Shown here one piece after another: positions 24,352-32,512 of a stretch of DNA of 36,110 bases. The translations under genes and the position numbers were made by a program. The notes beneath the pieces are model-generated. The model was not told where the DNA came from. It was given only the letters and a program-made list of their open reading frames with translations, and searched no databases. The number at the start of each line of letters is the position of its first letter. The first letter of the stretch is position 1. The stretch lies in the NCBI GenBank assembly GCA_902781655.1, contig CACZJZ010000035.1, forward strand, positions 1 through 36,110. Direction: 5' to 3'. This DNA comes from an uncultured Lachnospiraceae bacterium (GTDB lineage Bacteria; Bacillota; Clostridia; Lachnospirales; Lachnospiraceae).

Positions 24352-26094
24352 TCAGCGGATCAGCTCTGCAGCTGTCACTGTGCCATCCTCCCGGATCGTA
24401 AGATGGAGTGCTGCGCTACCGTCTTCATCAGACTGCGCGTCTCCCCGAGGGATCAGTTCCACATATACTTCACCGGCATAGGAACCCGAGTCACCCGTGT
24501 ACAGTTCTGTGCCATCTGCCTTGAGCCAGGTCTGCTGTGTATACAGATTTTGCACATCATAAATTGTGCAGGGATGTTGCCCCTCATCTTCCTTCCCTTT
24601 CCCCGTGAACCAGCCTGTATCAATCAGGCGCTGCGTGTTGTCGGGAAGATCCCGCCTGTTCGCAAATCCACAGTCGCTCAGCTCCGTCACCGCAAGGCTG
24701 GAATCCCGTCCATCCTCATAACGGTTGATTTCCGCACGAATAATCCCGCCATCGACATCGGACAGAACAAGGATCACGAACGATGCTGCCATCACAAATA
24801 CAGCAGCCGGAACTGCATGATACTTTCTGAACACCCGGACAAGAGCCAGTACACTGACAACCAGCAGTGATGCCACAAACCAGAAAGACAGCACCCGCCG
24901 TGCCGTAAACCCGTACAGGCGAATATACACATAAATTTTCAGCATTGCCAGAAGCGCAAATCCAATACCGCTGAGTGAAAAAATACCCGTCAGCAGATGA
25001 AGCGCTCCTCTCCGGCGAAGCGGATTCTGCTCCCTTCCATGACCGGTATCAAGGAAAAAGCCAAAGAATCCCAGAATACAGAAATTCAGAATCAGTATTC
25101 GGCAGAGCTCGTAAAAGCCGTTCACTGCAAATTCCGAGGCAGAGGGCGCTGACAGCACCTGTCCGGAATTTCCGCCTCGTGTCAGAATCAGGATAAGCTC
25201 TGCCGCCTGCAGTGAAAAGAAAATCACATAGAGGATCGTCAGGGCGCCTATGACTATGCATGCGCTGAAAGCAGGAACACGGCGCACGGGTTCCATATTT
25301 TCCCGGAATCTGGCTTCGGAACCTTTTAGCCTGCGTCCACGAATAACCAGACTGCCGCAGACCATCGCGAACAGATAGCAACCCACAGGTATGGAAAGCA
25401 GGAGCTCCGGCGTTCGCCTGCCATGAAATAGCAGCCGGAACAATCTTCCCATTCCGCTGAAAAATGAGCTTCCTATCTGTCCGAAGTTGCGATCTGCCGC
25501 AGCAAGCTGTGACCAGGCGAAAAGAACAACACAGACTGCCACGGCGATACTCAGGATAATCGGGAGGGAAACCTTGTGTTTCGTGCGAAACGGTCTGGTA
25601 ATGCCCTTGATCAGGCTCTTGATACGGAGCAGAACATTCACCGCTGGCACAGCAAACATCTGCGTCAGCATATCCATCGGCAAAAAGATGCTCGTACGGC
25701 CGGCAGTCAGCATATCTGTGCAAACCGCCGTATAATAGATTGCAGTCAGATGCCAGAGGCAGATCTGCCATATGCCAAGAGAGCCGGAATGCATGCCATG
25801 GATAGCAAGTGCTGCGCCCTGTGCCGCCAGTATCGCACCCCAGAACAAATGCTCCCGGGACGTCCTGCCCGCGCTCTCATGCCGGACTGTGCGGCTGACG
25901 ATTTCTACCGCAGCCATAAATATCACTGTAAAAAGTAGAGCCGCAGGAATCGGAATGCCCGGAGCTCCGAAGTTCTCATGGAACAGCAGTACACGAATAT
26001 AAAAATAAGCAATCGGATAGCTTGCCAGCGCTGAGATGAAGAGACAGGTTCCGCTGGCGTTCGATCTGTTGGTATTCATAGCTGAATTCTCCAT
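24352..26094 (-). CDS. Polytopic membrane protein, DUF4173/DUF4153-like
   Basis: A 580-residue membrane protein with AGGAAA six bases before the ATG. I count about eleven to thirteen hydrophobic segments from residue 17 to 430. A soluble C-terminal region of about 120 residues begins with VDGGIIRAEINRYEDGR, which matches the conserved end of the DUF4173/DUF4153 family, where an Asn-rich NxxIxRYN element is usual. It contains no known catalytic motif. It is the last gene of a three-gene operon, 12 bases after an XRE regulator. The C-terminal tail ends with a small beta-rich segment (LHLTIREDGTVTAAELIR). Function is unknown. Confidence 0.75.
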   Translation of the reverse strand: MENSAMNTNRSNASGTCLFISALASYPIAYFYIRVLLFHENFGAPGIPIPAALLFTVIFMAAVEIVSRTVRHESAGRTSREHLFWGAILAAQGAALAIHGMHSGSLGIWQICLWHLTAIYYTAVCTDMLTAGRTSIFLPMDMLTQMFAVPAVNVLLRIKSLIKGITRPFRTKHKVSLPIILSIAVAVCVVLFAWSQLAAADRNFGQIGSSFFSGMGRLFRLLFHGRRTPELLLSIPVGCYLFAMVCGSLVIRGRRLKGSEARFRENMEPVRRVPAFSACIVIGALTILYVIFFSLQAAELILILTRGGNSGQVLSAPSASEFAVNGFYELCRILILNFCILGFFGFFLDTGHGREQNPLRRRGALHLLTGIFSLSGIGFALLAMLKIYVYIRLYGFTARRVLSFWFVASLLVVSVLALVRVFRKYHAVPAAVFVMAASFVILVLSDVDGGIIRAEINRYEDGRDSSLAVTELSDCGFANRRDLPDNTQRLIDTGWFTGKGKEDEGQHPCTIYDVQNLYTQQTWLKADGTELYTGDSGSYAGEVYVELIPRGDAQSDEDGSAALHLTIREDGTVTAAELIR

Positions 26095-26106
26095 ATCATT
26101 TCCTGA

Positions 26107-26343
26107 TCATTCCTTAAAGGACTTTGCTGATGCAGAATCCTCACGATACTCCAAAAGTTCCGCAGGCTGGCAGTTTAGCTCACGACAGAGGGCTTCCAGT
26201 GTTGAAAAGCGAATTGCCCTGGCCTTGTTGTTCTTCAGGATGGACAGATTGGCAGGGGTAATGCCGATTCTGTCGGCAAGTTCGCCGGCGCTGATTCCCC
26301 TCCTTGCCATCATCACATTCAGATTTACGTAAATTTGCCCCAT
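26107..26343 (-). CDS. Small XRE/Cro-type helix-turn-helix regulator (YozG-like)
   Basis: A 78-residue DNA-binding protein made almost entirely of one Cro/C1-type helix-turn-helix (VMMARRGISAGELADRIGI, TPANLSILKNNKARAI, FSTLEALCRELNCQPAELLEY). It starts nine bases after the DUF2975 stop. Such proteins are regularly encoded next to DUF2975 membrane proteins in Firmicutes. The 21-bp-spaced direct repeats over the operon promoter (26973-27003) are the likely binding sites, which would give autorepression. The inducing signal may involve the two membrane partners, which is inference. Confidence 0.92.
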   Translation of the reverse strand: MGQIYVNLNVMMARRGISAGELADRIGITPANLSILKNNKARAIRFSTLEALCRELNCQPAELLEYREDSASAKSFKE

Positions 26344-26352
26344 GTTCAGACC

Positions 26353-26847
26353 TCAGATCGTATAGTCAAGCTCATCTTTCATTGAAACGGCGCGTTCGAA
26401 CGCATCTCTGACAACACGCACAATCAGTGCCATAAACAGGATTCCTGCCGCAAGCGCGCTGAACATCCAATAGCTCAGGATTCCCATGAGAAGACAGCCC
26501 CCTGCAGCAAAGATGCAGCAGAGACTGATTCGATGAAGCGTCTGCACGTTCTGTCTTGTAAAAACATCACCCTGTGAGAGTCGTCCCAGAAAACGGAACA
26601 TCATGATAAGCATAAGTAAAGCCAGAGATCCGCAAAAATATCCAATCGCAATCGTTACGCCGAATGCGTACTGCTTATCCGAGAGCAGAAAGTCATGGGC
26701 TTTTATGCCCCGCACAAACGCAGCTGTCAGCCATGGACCGCGCATCAGCATGACTGCGCAGATGATGAGCAGGATTACAACACAGACTCTTGTAATACGT
26801 ATGTTCCGGGCGTTATGAACCGGCCCTCCGTTTTCATTCTTCGTCAT
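26353..26847 (-). CDS. DUF2975 family membrane protein
   Basis: A 164-residue protein starting at MTKNENGG behind GGAGG with a six-base spacer. It has four hydrophobic spans at about residues 18-38, 58-82, 108-128 and 130-150. The pattern RFLGRLSQGDVFTRQNVQTLHRIS between spans 2 and 3 is diagnostic of DUF2975. It is the first gene of the DUF2975-XRE-DUF4173-like operon. The pairing of a DUF2975 membrane protein with a tiny XRE regulator is conserved in Firmicutes, but no molecular function is established that I can state. Confidence 0.9.
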   Translation of the reverse strand: MTKNENGGPVHNARNIRITRVCVVILLIICAVMLMRGPWLTAAFVRGIKAHDFLLSDKQYAFGVTIAIGYFCGSLALLMLIMMFRFLGRLSQGDVFTRQNVQTLHRISLCCIFAAGGCLLMGILSYWMFSALAAGILFMALIVRVVRDAFERAVSMKDELDYTI

Positions 26848-26952
26848 AGACAGCCTCCACGAAAAATACCGCAAAATATAAGAGAGCTAAGCGGAAATGA
26901 GAAGGCTCCGCAGCTCCGCGTACCCTGCGCCCGCTCTCCGCAAGCTATGAGA

Positions 26953-27003
26953 AGTGTAGCATGCAGATAGATGTTTTTCAATATATATTTATCGTTTTTC
27001 AAT
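26953..27003 (-). promoter_or_regulatory. Promoter and direct-repeat operator of the DUF2975-XRE operon
   Basis: On the minus strand TTGAAA (26981-26976) and TACACT (26958-26953) are exactly 17 bases apart. The decamer ATTGAAAAAC occurs twice (27003-26994 and 26982-26973) with a 21-bp period, two helical turns, and the proximal copy includes the -35 box. This geometry suits cooperative binding of the small XRE protein on one DNA face. Binding is inferred. Confidence 0.75.
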
Positions 27004-27147
27004 AATAAACTATTGCTAAACGGCATTTTATGAAGAGTGAAGAGCGAATGCAGACAGGCTGAATGACCGGAGGATTAGACTCTTTTCATTCAACATCAAA
27101 TTGCCTAATATTAACAAGCCGAGGGGAAGGGAAGGAAAGGAAATTCT

Positions 27148-27825
27148 ATGAATAGAAAATCAGTCATATTCGCAGTTGTGCTTGCAGTTATGCTTGCAGT
27201 ATGCGGCTGTCAGGCATCGGATTCTTCGGCCGCTGCATCATCCTCTGATGCAGTGGAACTCATCAAAAGCTGGTCCAGCAAGAAAGTCGCAGACAGCAAC
27301 ACTCACACCTTGTCCGCCCCGGTTGTCACAAAGGTAGCCAGCAGGGACAGTCAGATCACCGTCACCTGGCAGGCCGTCCAGGGTGCTTCCCAGTACAGCG
27401 TCTCATGGGGCAGAGCTGACACGCTGACTCAGGAGACATCTTTCACGTTCTCCAGTGACGAGGGTACCTGGCCGAACGACACCGTCGGTTCAGATCCTTT
27501 ACAACTCCGCATCGGCGCAATGAACGACCAGGGAGAGGATTCTCCCTTTACGGACGTGGAAATCAGCCTCTATACAGGAACAATCACCTTTGCGTTCTAT
27601 GACTTTGACAATAAAGACGTCAGAGTGGGGGAGTATGAAGCGGAGACGTCCCTCCCCTGCGGAATTCAGACATTAAATGCTGTCGGCAATACAGTCAATG
27701 CAGGGCCCCTGCAGTTGGGACAGGCGCCGGACGGCTGGTCATTCCGGGGGAGCTTCACGTTCGAGACAAAGCCGATTCTGGCAGATCAGGACAATACAGT
27801 ATCCATTTTTGTCGTAAAACAGTAG
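27148..27825 (+). CDS. Secreted lipoprotein with fibronectin-III-like region
   Basis: A 225-residue protein behind an extended purine-rich ribosome binding site (GGAAGGAAAGGAAA). The signal peptide ends in the lipobox AVCGC, giving Cys 21 as the anchor or the adjacent one as an alternative. A Ser/Ala-rich linker follows. Residues about 55-135 (SAPVVTKVASRDSQITVTWQAVQGASQYSVSWG) read as a fibronectin type III-like beta-sandwich. The last ~85 residues are a second beta-rich segment. No enzyme motif is visible. It is divergent from the DUF2975-XRE operon and convergent with the serine hydrolase, and seems to be a single-gene unit. Function is unknown; a surface binding role is plausible. Confidence 0.8.
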   Translation: MNRKSVIFAVVLAVMLAVCGCQASDSSAAASSSDAVELIKSWSSKKVADSNTHTLSAPVVTKVASRDSQITVTWQAVQGASQYSVSWGRADTLTQETSFTFSSDEGTWPNDTVGSDPLQLRIGAMNDQGEDSPFTDVEISLYTGTITFAFYDFDNKDVRVGEYEAETSLPCGIQTLNAVGNTVNAGPLQLGQAPDGWSFRGSFTFETKPILADQDNTVSIFVVKQ

Positions 27826-27852
27826 TATCTCCCAGACATCCTGCGGAACCGC

Positions 27853-28839
27853 CTATTCTGCGTGAGCCACAACATAACGGATATCATCAAGATCAAAGTC
27901 TGTCATGTGCGCGACAAGGTCATAGCAGAGATTCAAGCCATGATAACTATTGGTGTGGATAACCATGCCGTCTCCGGTTTCCGGATCAAAAATAACAAAA
28001 GACTTGAATCCGCCATTATCTCCCCAGTGCCACAGCACTTCCCGGTACATGCCCCATCCAAGTCCCCACGACACACCGCGGGATACCGGGTTCCGGGACG
28101 AGCGGATTTTGCTGATTTTCTCCGGTTCTGCCATCAGATGCCGGACAAATGCTGTATAGTCATGAATCGTCGAATACAGTGTGAACGCTACGTTGGGCTC
28201 GATGGCCACACTCCTGCGGCAGGTATGTCGCGGCGGCTCAACTGCACCGTTCCCGTCAAAACTGCGGGACAGGGTCCGGTTCAGCGGTCCTGTCCAGATC
28301 ATTGCCGCATCGCTCATTCCCAGAGGATTGAACAGATCCTCCTGTAGCAGAACATCGATGCGGGCGCCCATGATGTGTTCCACGATCTCCTGAAGGAAGG
28401 TATAGGCCTTCCCGGAGTAACTGAATGAGGTGCCCGGTGTACACCGCAGCGCAAGCGGCGCATCTCCCCAGTTTGGCAGTCCCGAAGCGTGCATCAGCAC
28501 ATGCCTGGCAGTCACCTTCTGAAACGCGGGATCATCAGATGGAAGGAGAATGGTCTGATCAGCATAGGTGACAAGCGGACGGTCAAGGTCAATCTTCCCT
28601 TGTTCTTCCAGGTTCAGCACATAATAAGCAAACACCGTTTTGGTCAGAGAAGCAATTTCAAAGTGTGTCTGCCCGTCTACCGGTCGTTTTTCATCCGGAT
28701 CTGCCATTCCATAGCAAGCCGCATGGCTTACAGATCCGTTATGAATCAGCGCAGCAGCCGCACCGCGAACCAGGTATTTTTCCATGGCATTCTCTGCCGC
28801 CTGATTCAGTGTTACCCATCTGTCTGCAATAATTCTCAT
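27853..28839 (-). CDS. Serine hydrolase, class C beta-lactamase-like
   Basis: A 328-residue protein of the beta-lactamase-related (Pfam Beta-lactamase) family. The nucleophile motif is ASLTK (Ser 64, Lys 67), the second motif is FSYSGKAY (Tyr 141, where penicillin-binding enzymes have YxN), and the third is HWGDNGGF (HxG). No signal peptide is seen, so it may be cytoplasmic, unlike true beta-lactamases. Relatives include D-aminopeptidases, esterases and D-amino-acid amidases. It lies 38 bases downstream of an N-acyl-D-amino-acid deacylase gene on the same strand. The ribosome binding site is weak (AAAGGGA, 14 bases away), which may mean coupled translation. A role in hydrolysing D-amino-acid-containing peptides is the best contextual guess. 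Confidence 0.85.
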   Translation of the reverse strand: MRIIADRWVTLNQAAENAMEKYLVRGAAAALIHNGSVSHAACYGMADPDEKRPVDGQTHFEIASLTKTVFAYYVLNLEEQGKIDLDRPLVTYADQTILLPSDDPAFQKVTARHVLMHASGLPNWGDAPLALRCTPGTSFSYSGKAYTFLQEIVEHIMGARIDVLLQEDLFNPLGMSDAAMIWTGPLNRTLSRSFDGNGAVEPPRHTCRRSVAIEPNVAFTLYSTIHDYTAFVRHLMAEPEKISKIRSSRNPVSRGVSWGLGWGMYREVLWHWGDNGGFKSFVIFDPETGDGMVIHTNSYHGLNLCYDLVAHMTDFDLDDIRYVVAHAE

Positions 28840-28877
28840 TGTTTTATTGGCGTCCCTTTACGCTTCTGTATCAAACC

Positions 28878-30470
28878 TCAGTTCCTTTTCAGAATGCTTC
28901 CCGCCCTTGCGCCGGTATGGGTGCCGTGGGATGCGGTCAGAACCCCGTTGACACAGACCTCTTCGATCCCCCTGCAGGCCTGTTCCGGATGCAGATAGTC
29001 GGGCGTATCCTCAATCGTATTATAGTCAAAAAGAACCAGATCCGCCTTCATTCCTTCCCGGATCAGCCCCCGGTCGGCAAGACCCATGCGCGCTGCTGAC
29101 ATACCGGTCATCTTGCTGATGGCCTTCTCCAGTGTGAGGATCCTTCTTTTTTTCACATAGCGGGCGAGGATTCTCGGGAATGTTCCGTAAATCCTTGGAT
29201 GCGGCACGCCGGGGAAATTCAGAGTCTCATCCTCTCCGTCCGAGCATATCATGCCGAAGTCCTGGGAAAGAATATATTCGATATCCTCCTCGCACATGCC
29301 AAAATTCACTTCGTTGGATTTAAAATCCGAGTTCAGAACAACATCGAAGCAGGCATCTGCCGGATCCTTTCCGGTCGCCTCCGCAATCTCCGCAATCGAC
29401 CTTCCGATCCACTGCTGGTTATCAGTGCCCTCTGCATAGGAGACGTAGATGTCGCCCCATCTCCCCTTGTGGTCTGCATCCGCTTCCTCGCGGAGTCTGG
29501 CCCTTGTCTTCGGATCACACAGGCGTTTCTTCAGCGCATCCTGCCCTCCCTCAAAAGCCCAGGAAGGAATGTTGGTTTCAAGACCTGACGCTGTCGCCTG
29601 GTACGGGTACTGATCAAAGGCGATGTCGAGTCCCCGCGCGCGGGCATTTATCACCAGCTGCATGGCTTCCTTCACTGCCGTGTGCCACATTTCCTTCCGG
29701 CACTCCTTGAAGTGGGAAATCTCAACGCGCACTCCGGTGTGCTCCGCCAGCGCAATTGCCTCTTTCACGGAATTGACCAGGGTCAGGCCTTCCCCGCGCA
29801 TATGAGTTGTGTACATGGCGCCGTACGACTTGAGCCGGGCGGCAAGGGCTTCCAGTTCCCTGCTGGAAGCAAACGATCCCGGGGGATAGATGAGACCGGA
29901 GGACATACCGAACGCACCGGCATCCAGAGCTTCTTCCAGCAGCTTTTTTTCCTCTCTCAGCTCTGCCTGATCCGGTTCTCCCTGCCTGAATCCCATGACG
30001 GCCAGGCGGATATTGCCATGACCCACGAGAAATCCCAGGTTTGTGCTGTGTCCTGCTTTCTCAATGCAGGAGACGAATTCCGGCAGGGTGGAATAGGAAA
30101 GGGCATCCTCCGGATTCACATATTCACTGAGGTAATAGTGATAGTCACACTTCCGGTCCTGCCGGATCGGAAACGACGACATGCCGCAGTTGCCGCAGAG
30201 CTCGGTCGTCACTCCCTGCAGAATCCTGCTCTCGGCCCGTGGCGCGTGCAGCACCGTCAGGTCGCTGTGAGTGTGAATATCTATGAAACCAGGCGCCAGA
30301 ATCTTCCCGGAGCCCTCCACAACTCTGGCGGCATCTGCGCCCGAAATGGTTCCGTCTCCCGGAACCACGGCCGTGATCGTATCGCCGGTCACGCCGACAG
30401 CGCCCAGGAAGGCAGGCTTGCCCGTTCCGTCCACAATCGTTACGTTCTGAAACAGGATATCGAAATCCAT
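28878..30470 (-). CDS. N-acyl-D-amino-acid deacylase (D-aminoacylase), amidohydrolase superfamily
   Basis: A 530-residue metal-dependent amidohydrolase. The start MDFDILFQNV at 30470 is chosen over one at 30506 because AGGGG stands five bases upstream. The metal-binding motif GFIDIHTHSD (His 66, His 68) is followed by the D-aminoacylase-specific cysteine in ELCGNCGMSSF, and later by GMSSGLIYPPG, MRGEG, EISHFKECRK and ICSDGEDETLNFPGVPHPR with the catalytic Asp. The C-terminal SAARMGLADRGLIREGMKADLVLFD closes the composite beta-sandwich. It would cleave N-acyl-D-amino acids to D-amino acid and carboxylate in the cytoplasm. The serine hydrolase gene downstream is likely in the same transcript. 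Confidence 0.93.
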   Translation of the reverse strand: MDFDILFQNVTIVDGTGKPAFLGAVGVTGDTITAVVPGDGTISGADAARVVEGSGKILAPGFIDIHTHSDLTVLHAPRAESRILQGVTTELCGNCGMSSFPIRQDRKCDYHYYLSEYVNPEDALSYSTLPEFVSCIEKAGHSTNLGFLVGHGNIRLAVMGFRQGEPDQAELREEKKLLEEALDAGAFGMSSGLIYPPGSFASSRELEALAARLKSYGAMYTTHMRGEGLTLVNSVKEAIALAEHTGVRVEISHFKECRKEMWHTAVKEAMQLVINARARGLDIAFDQYPYQATASGLETNIPSWAFEGGQDALKKRLCDPKTRARLREEADADHKGRWGDIYVSYAEGTDNQQWIGRSIAEIAEATGKDPADACFDVVLNSDFKSNEVNFGMCEEDIEYILSQDFGMICSDGEDETLNFPGVPHPRIYGTFPRILARYVKKRRILTLEKAISKMTGMSAARMGLADRGLIREGMKADLVLFDYNTIEDTPDYLHPEQACRGIEEVCVNGVLTASHGTHTGARAGSILKRN

Positions 30471-30529
30471 CTGGCCCCTGACTGTCCTTTCTTTAGCCTG
30501 AACCATTTACAGTAGCAGGATGATACGTA

Positions 30530-30950
30530 TTAAAAACTAATGCGATTTTTATAGTGTCCTCTTTCATCAGTCTTTGATATTCCAGGCAATGTTTTATAGC
30601 AGTTCATTATACAGTGCATTTCCATTAAGTGCGTTTCTTCCTGCTGCCTGAAATTCAGCCTGGCATTTCTTAAGCCCAGATCCGTGAAGTAATACTTCTG
30701 AGGGATGCTGATATATTTTTGCGGATTCGTCAGGGACCCGACCGAAGAGGCGAGAACACTTACCAGAGAATCTAATATATCCTTTCTTCTTATATCATAT
30801 CGCTCGAGTATATCTCTGAAATATACCTGTTCAAACAGATTCTTCAGATATGCCGCCTTGTCTTGTTCCTCCTGTATGGATACAACAAATGGCATCCCGC
30901 CTTATGTCATATACTCATTCCATGCATCATACTTGTCCTCTATACCACAT
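30530..30950 (-). pseudogene. Decayed AAA ATPase (DUF4143 C-terminal type) gene relic
   Basis: Read on the minus strand, EDKYDAWNEYMT-stop-GGMPFVVS shows a TAA (30904-30902) where intact relatives have Tyr (WNEYxTYGGMP). The frame continues with AAYLKNLFEQVYFRDILERYDI and SVGSLTNPQK, then jumps to ISIPQKYYFTDLGLRNARLNF. About 45-50 residues that normally lie between are missing. The junction has similar sequence on each side (NPQKY and PQKYY), so deletion between short repeats is likely. After HLME the frame shifts: GNALYNELL, expected next, is in another frame. The N-terminal P-loop domain is absent. These ATPases are often mobile or toxin-associated accessory genes; this one is dead. Confidence 0.82.
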
Positions 30951-31018
30951 GCAGGCTGGATCGACAGGTGATCCCGAGCTGTCATGGCAGGCAGCTCTGA
31001 TGTTGATGATTATCTTGC

Positions 31019-31076
31019 AAAAATCAGCCGTCCGACCATCCCTACTTACAGACATTGTAGTTTGGTCGAACGGCTG
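31019..31076 (-). terminator. Probable terminator of the esterase-symporter operon
   Basis: On the minus strand CAGCCGTTCGACCA (31076-31063) pairs with TGGTCGGACGGCTG (31038-31025), one mismatch, across a 24-base loop, followed by ATTTTTGC. It lies 65 bases beyond the symporter stop. The loop is long for a terminator. Confidence 0.7.
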
Positions 31077-31141
31077 ACTCAAGTCAAGCACCAGACAGTT
31101 TAAGACCCCTGAAGGCAGGATGACAGGTTCTCTGACTCAAC

Positions 31142-32500
31142 TTATTCTGTTGTCCGGGCTCCTGTACGTTCCGCGTTCTCCCTGCGGATCTGCGGCATCA
31201 TCTTATCAAGCTTATAGAAATTCAGCAGAAGCAGCAGTCCAAAGAAAAAGCATGCAGGAATGATACCGAAGAGGGCACGAATCATGATCAGGGCTGAGTC
31301 CGTCTGTACGGAGGCACCGCCAATGTAACCGGCGGCAGAAAGGAGGACGCCGCAGAGGAATGTACCAAAACCGGACCCGAGCTTTGTGGCAAAGCCGTTG
31401 ATTGCACCCAGTGTTCCTTCCATTCTCTGGCGTCCCTTCCACTCATTGTAGTCCGCACACTCGATGATCATAAGATTGAGCATCATCGAAATTGGCAGAG
31501 ATCCGATTCCGCCGACAAGACCGGCAATACCAAGAATGATCAGGTTATCCTTGGCCAGGAAATTCAAAATACCTCCTGCAATTGAAAAGATAAGTCCCAG
31601 CTGGATCAGGCGGCGAACGGTAATCTTTTTCAGCAGTACAGGGTACAGGGCAAGGGTCAGCATGGAGACAACGGTAAACAGGGACATGATACCCATTACA
31701 CTCATGTTTTTAACAATATAGGTATAGTAGTATGTGGATACGCCAAGACCTGCGGATATATTATTCACAAGAGAGACAGCAGCGATGATATAGATGTACT
31801 TGTTGCTCTTGAGCAGGGTAACGATATCCGCAAACTTTACCTGTTTAGAGCCGGCATCGACATCAAATTGTTCAGGGACAAAGATAAAGCGCATCAGCCC
31901 GATGATGCAAAGCGGCACTGCCAGCATCAGGACCATACGGCTCCATGCAGGAGCACTCTGGCCCGCCTTTGCCATCATCCCCGGATAAACAACATTAAAG
32001 ATAATGACTCCGAAAACGGTGATCAGTCCGCCGAGGGAACTGAGGGTAACATAAGCGTCCTGGTCATTGAAAGCGCGGACCATATATGCTGTCTGGTTAG
32101 CGCTGAGCAGTGTGTTGAAAATCGACTGTGCCAGAGTATAGCAAATCACCACCCATGCGCACTTGACTACAGTTGTGAGATGCGCAGGTACAGAGAATGA
32201 CAGCCAGGTAGTAAGCCACAGGCCAATGATCGCGAGCTCATAAGGTCTTCCCTTGCCAAGCTTCGTATGTGTCCTGTCAATCAGGTAGCCTGCAACGAGA
32301 TCTGTCACCGCATCCACAATTTTGGAGGCAAACAAAAGAGTCGCTACAAGAGCCGGATTGAGCTGCAGCACTTCCGTGCAGTAGAATGTAATGTATCCGA
32401 TCAATACGACCTGAATACCCGTCGACATGCCGCGAAGGTTCCAGCTGAAAAACTTCAGAGCACCAACTTTGCCTTTTTTCTGAGCTTTTTCTTTCGTCAT
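31142..32500 (-). CDS. Glycoside-pentoside-hexuronide (GPH) family cation:sugar symporter
   Basis: A 452-residue MFS_2-type transporter with about twelve spans and GGAGG before the ATG. The GPH signature appears in the first part: LRGMSTGIQVVLIGYITFYCT, KIVDAVTDLVAGYLIDRTHTKLGKGRPYEL, with the charged Asp-containing helix and the DRT loop. The central loop carries PEQFDVDAGSKQVKFADI, and near the end GGIGSLPISMMLNLMIIECADYNEWKGRQRMEGT is a conserved family region. It lacks the cytosolic IIA-like domain of LacS. It would import a glycoside or sugar with Na+ or H+. It follows the tannase-like gene by 12 bases, so the two are co-transcribed; the substrate probably relates to that enzyme. Confidence 0.93.
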   Translation of the reverse strand: MTKEKAQKKGKVGALKFFSWNLRGMSTGIQVVLIGYITFYCTEVLQLNPALVATLLFASKIVDAVTDLVAGYLIDRTHTKLGKGRPYELAIIGLWLTTWLSFSVPAHLTTVVKCAWVVICYTLAQSIFNTLLSANQTAYMVRAFNDQDAYVTLSSLGGLITVFGVIIFNVVYPGMMAKAGQSAPAWSRMVLMLAVPLCIIGLMRFIFVPEQFDVDAGSKQVKFADIVTLLKSNKYIYIIAAVSLVNNISAGLGVSTYYYTYIVKNMSVMGIMSLFTVVSMLTLALYPVLLKKITVRRLIQLGLIFSIAGGILNFLAKDNLIILGIAGLVGGIGSLPISMMLNLMIIECADYNEWKGRQRMEGTLGAINGFATKLGSGFGTFLCGVLLSAAGYIGGASVQTDSALIMIRALFGIIPACFFFGLLLLLNFYKLDKMMPQIRRENAERTGARTTE

Positions 32501-32512
32501 CTTATTCCCTCC

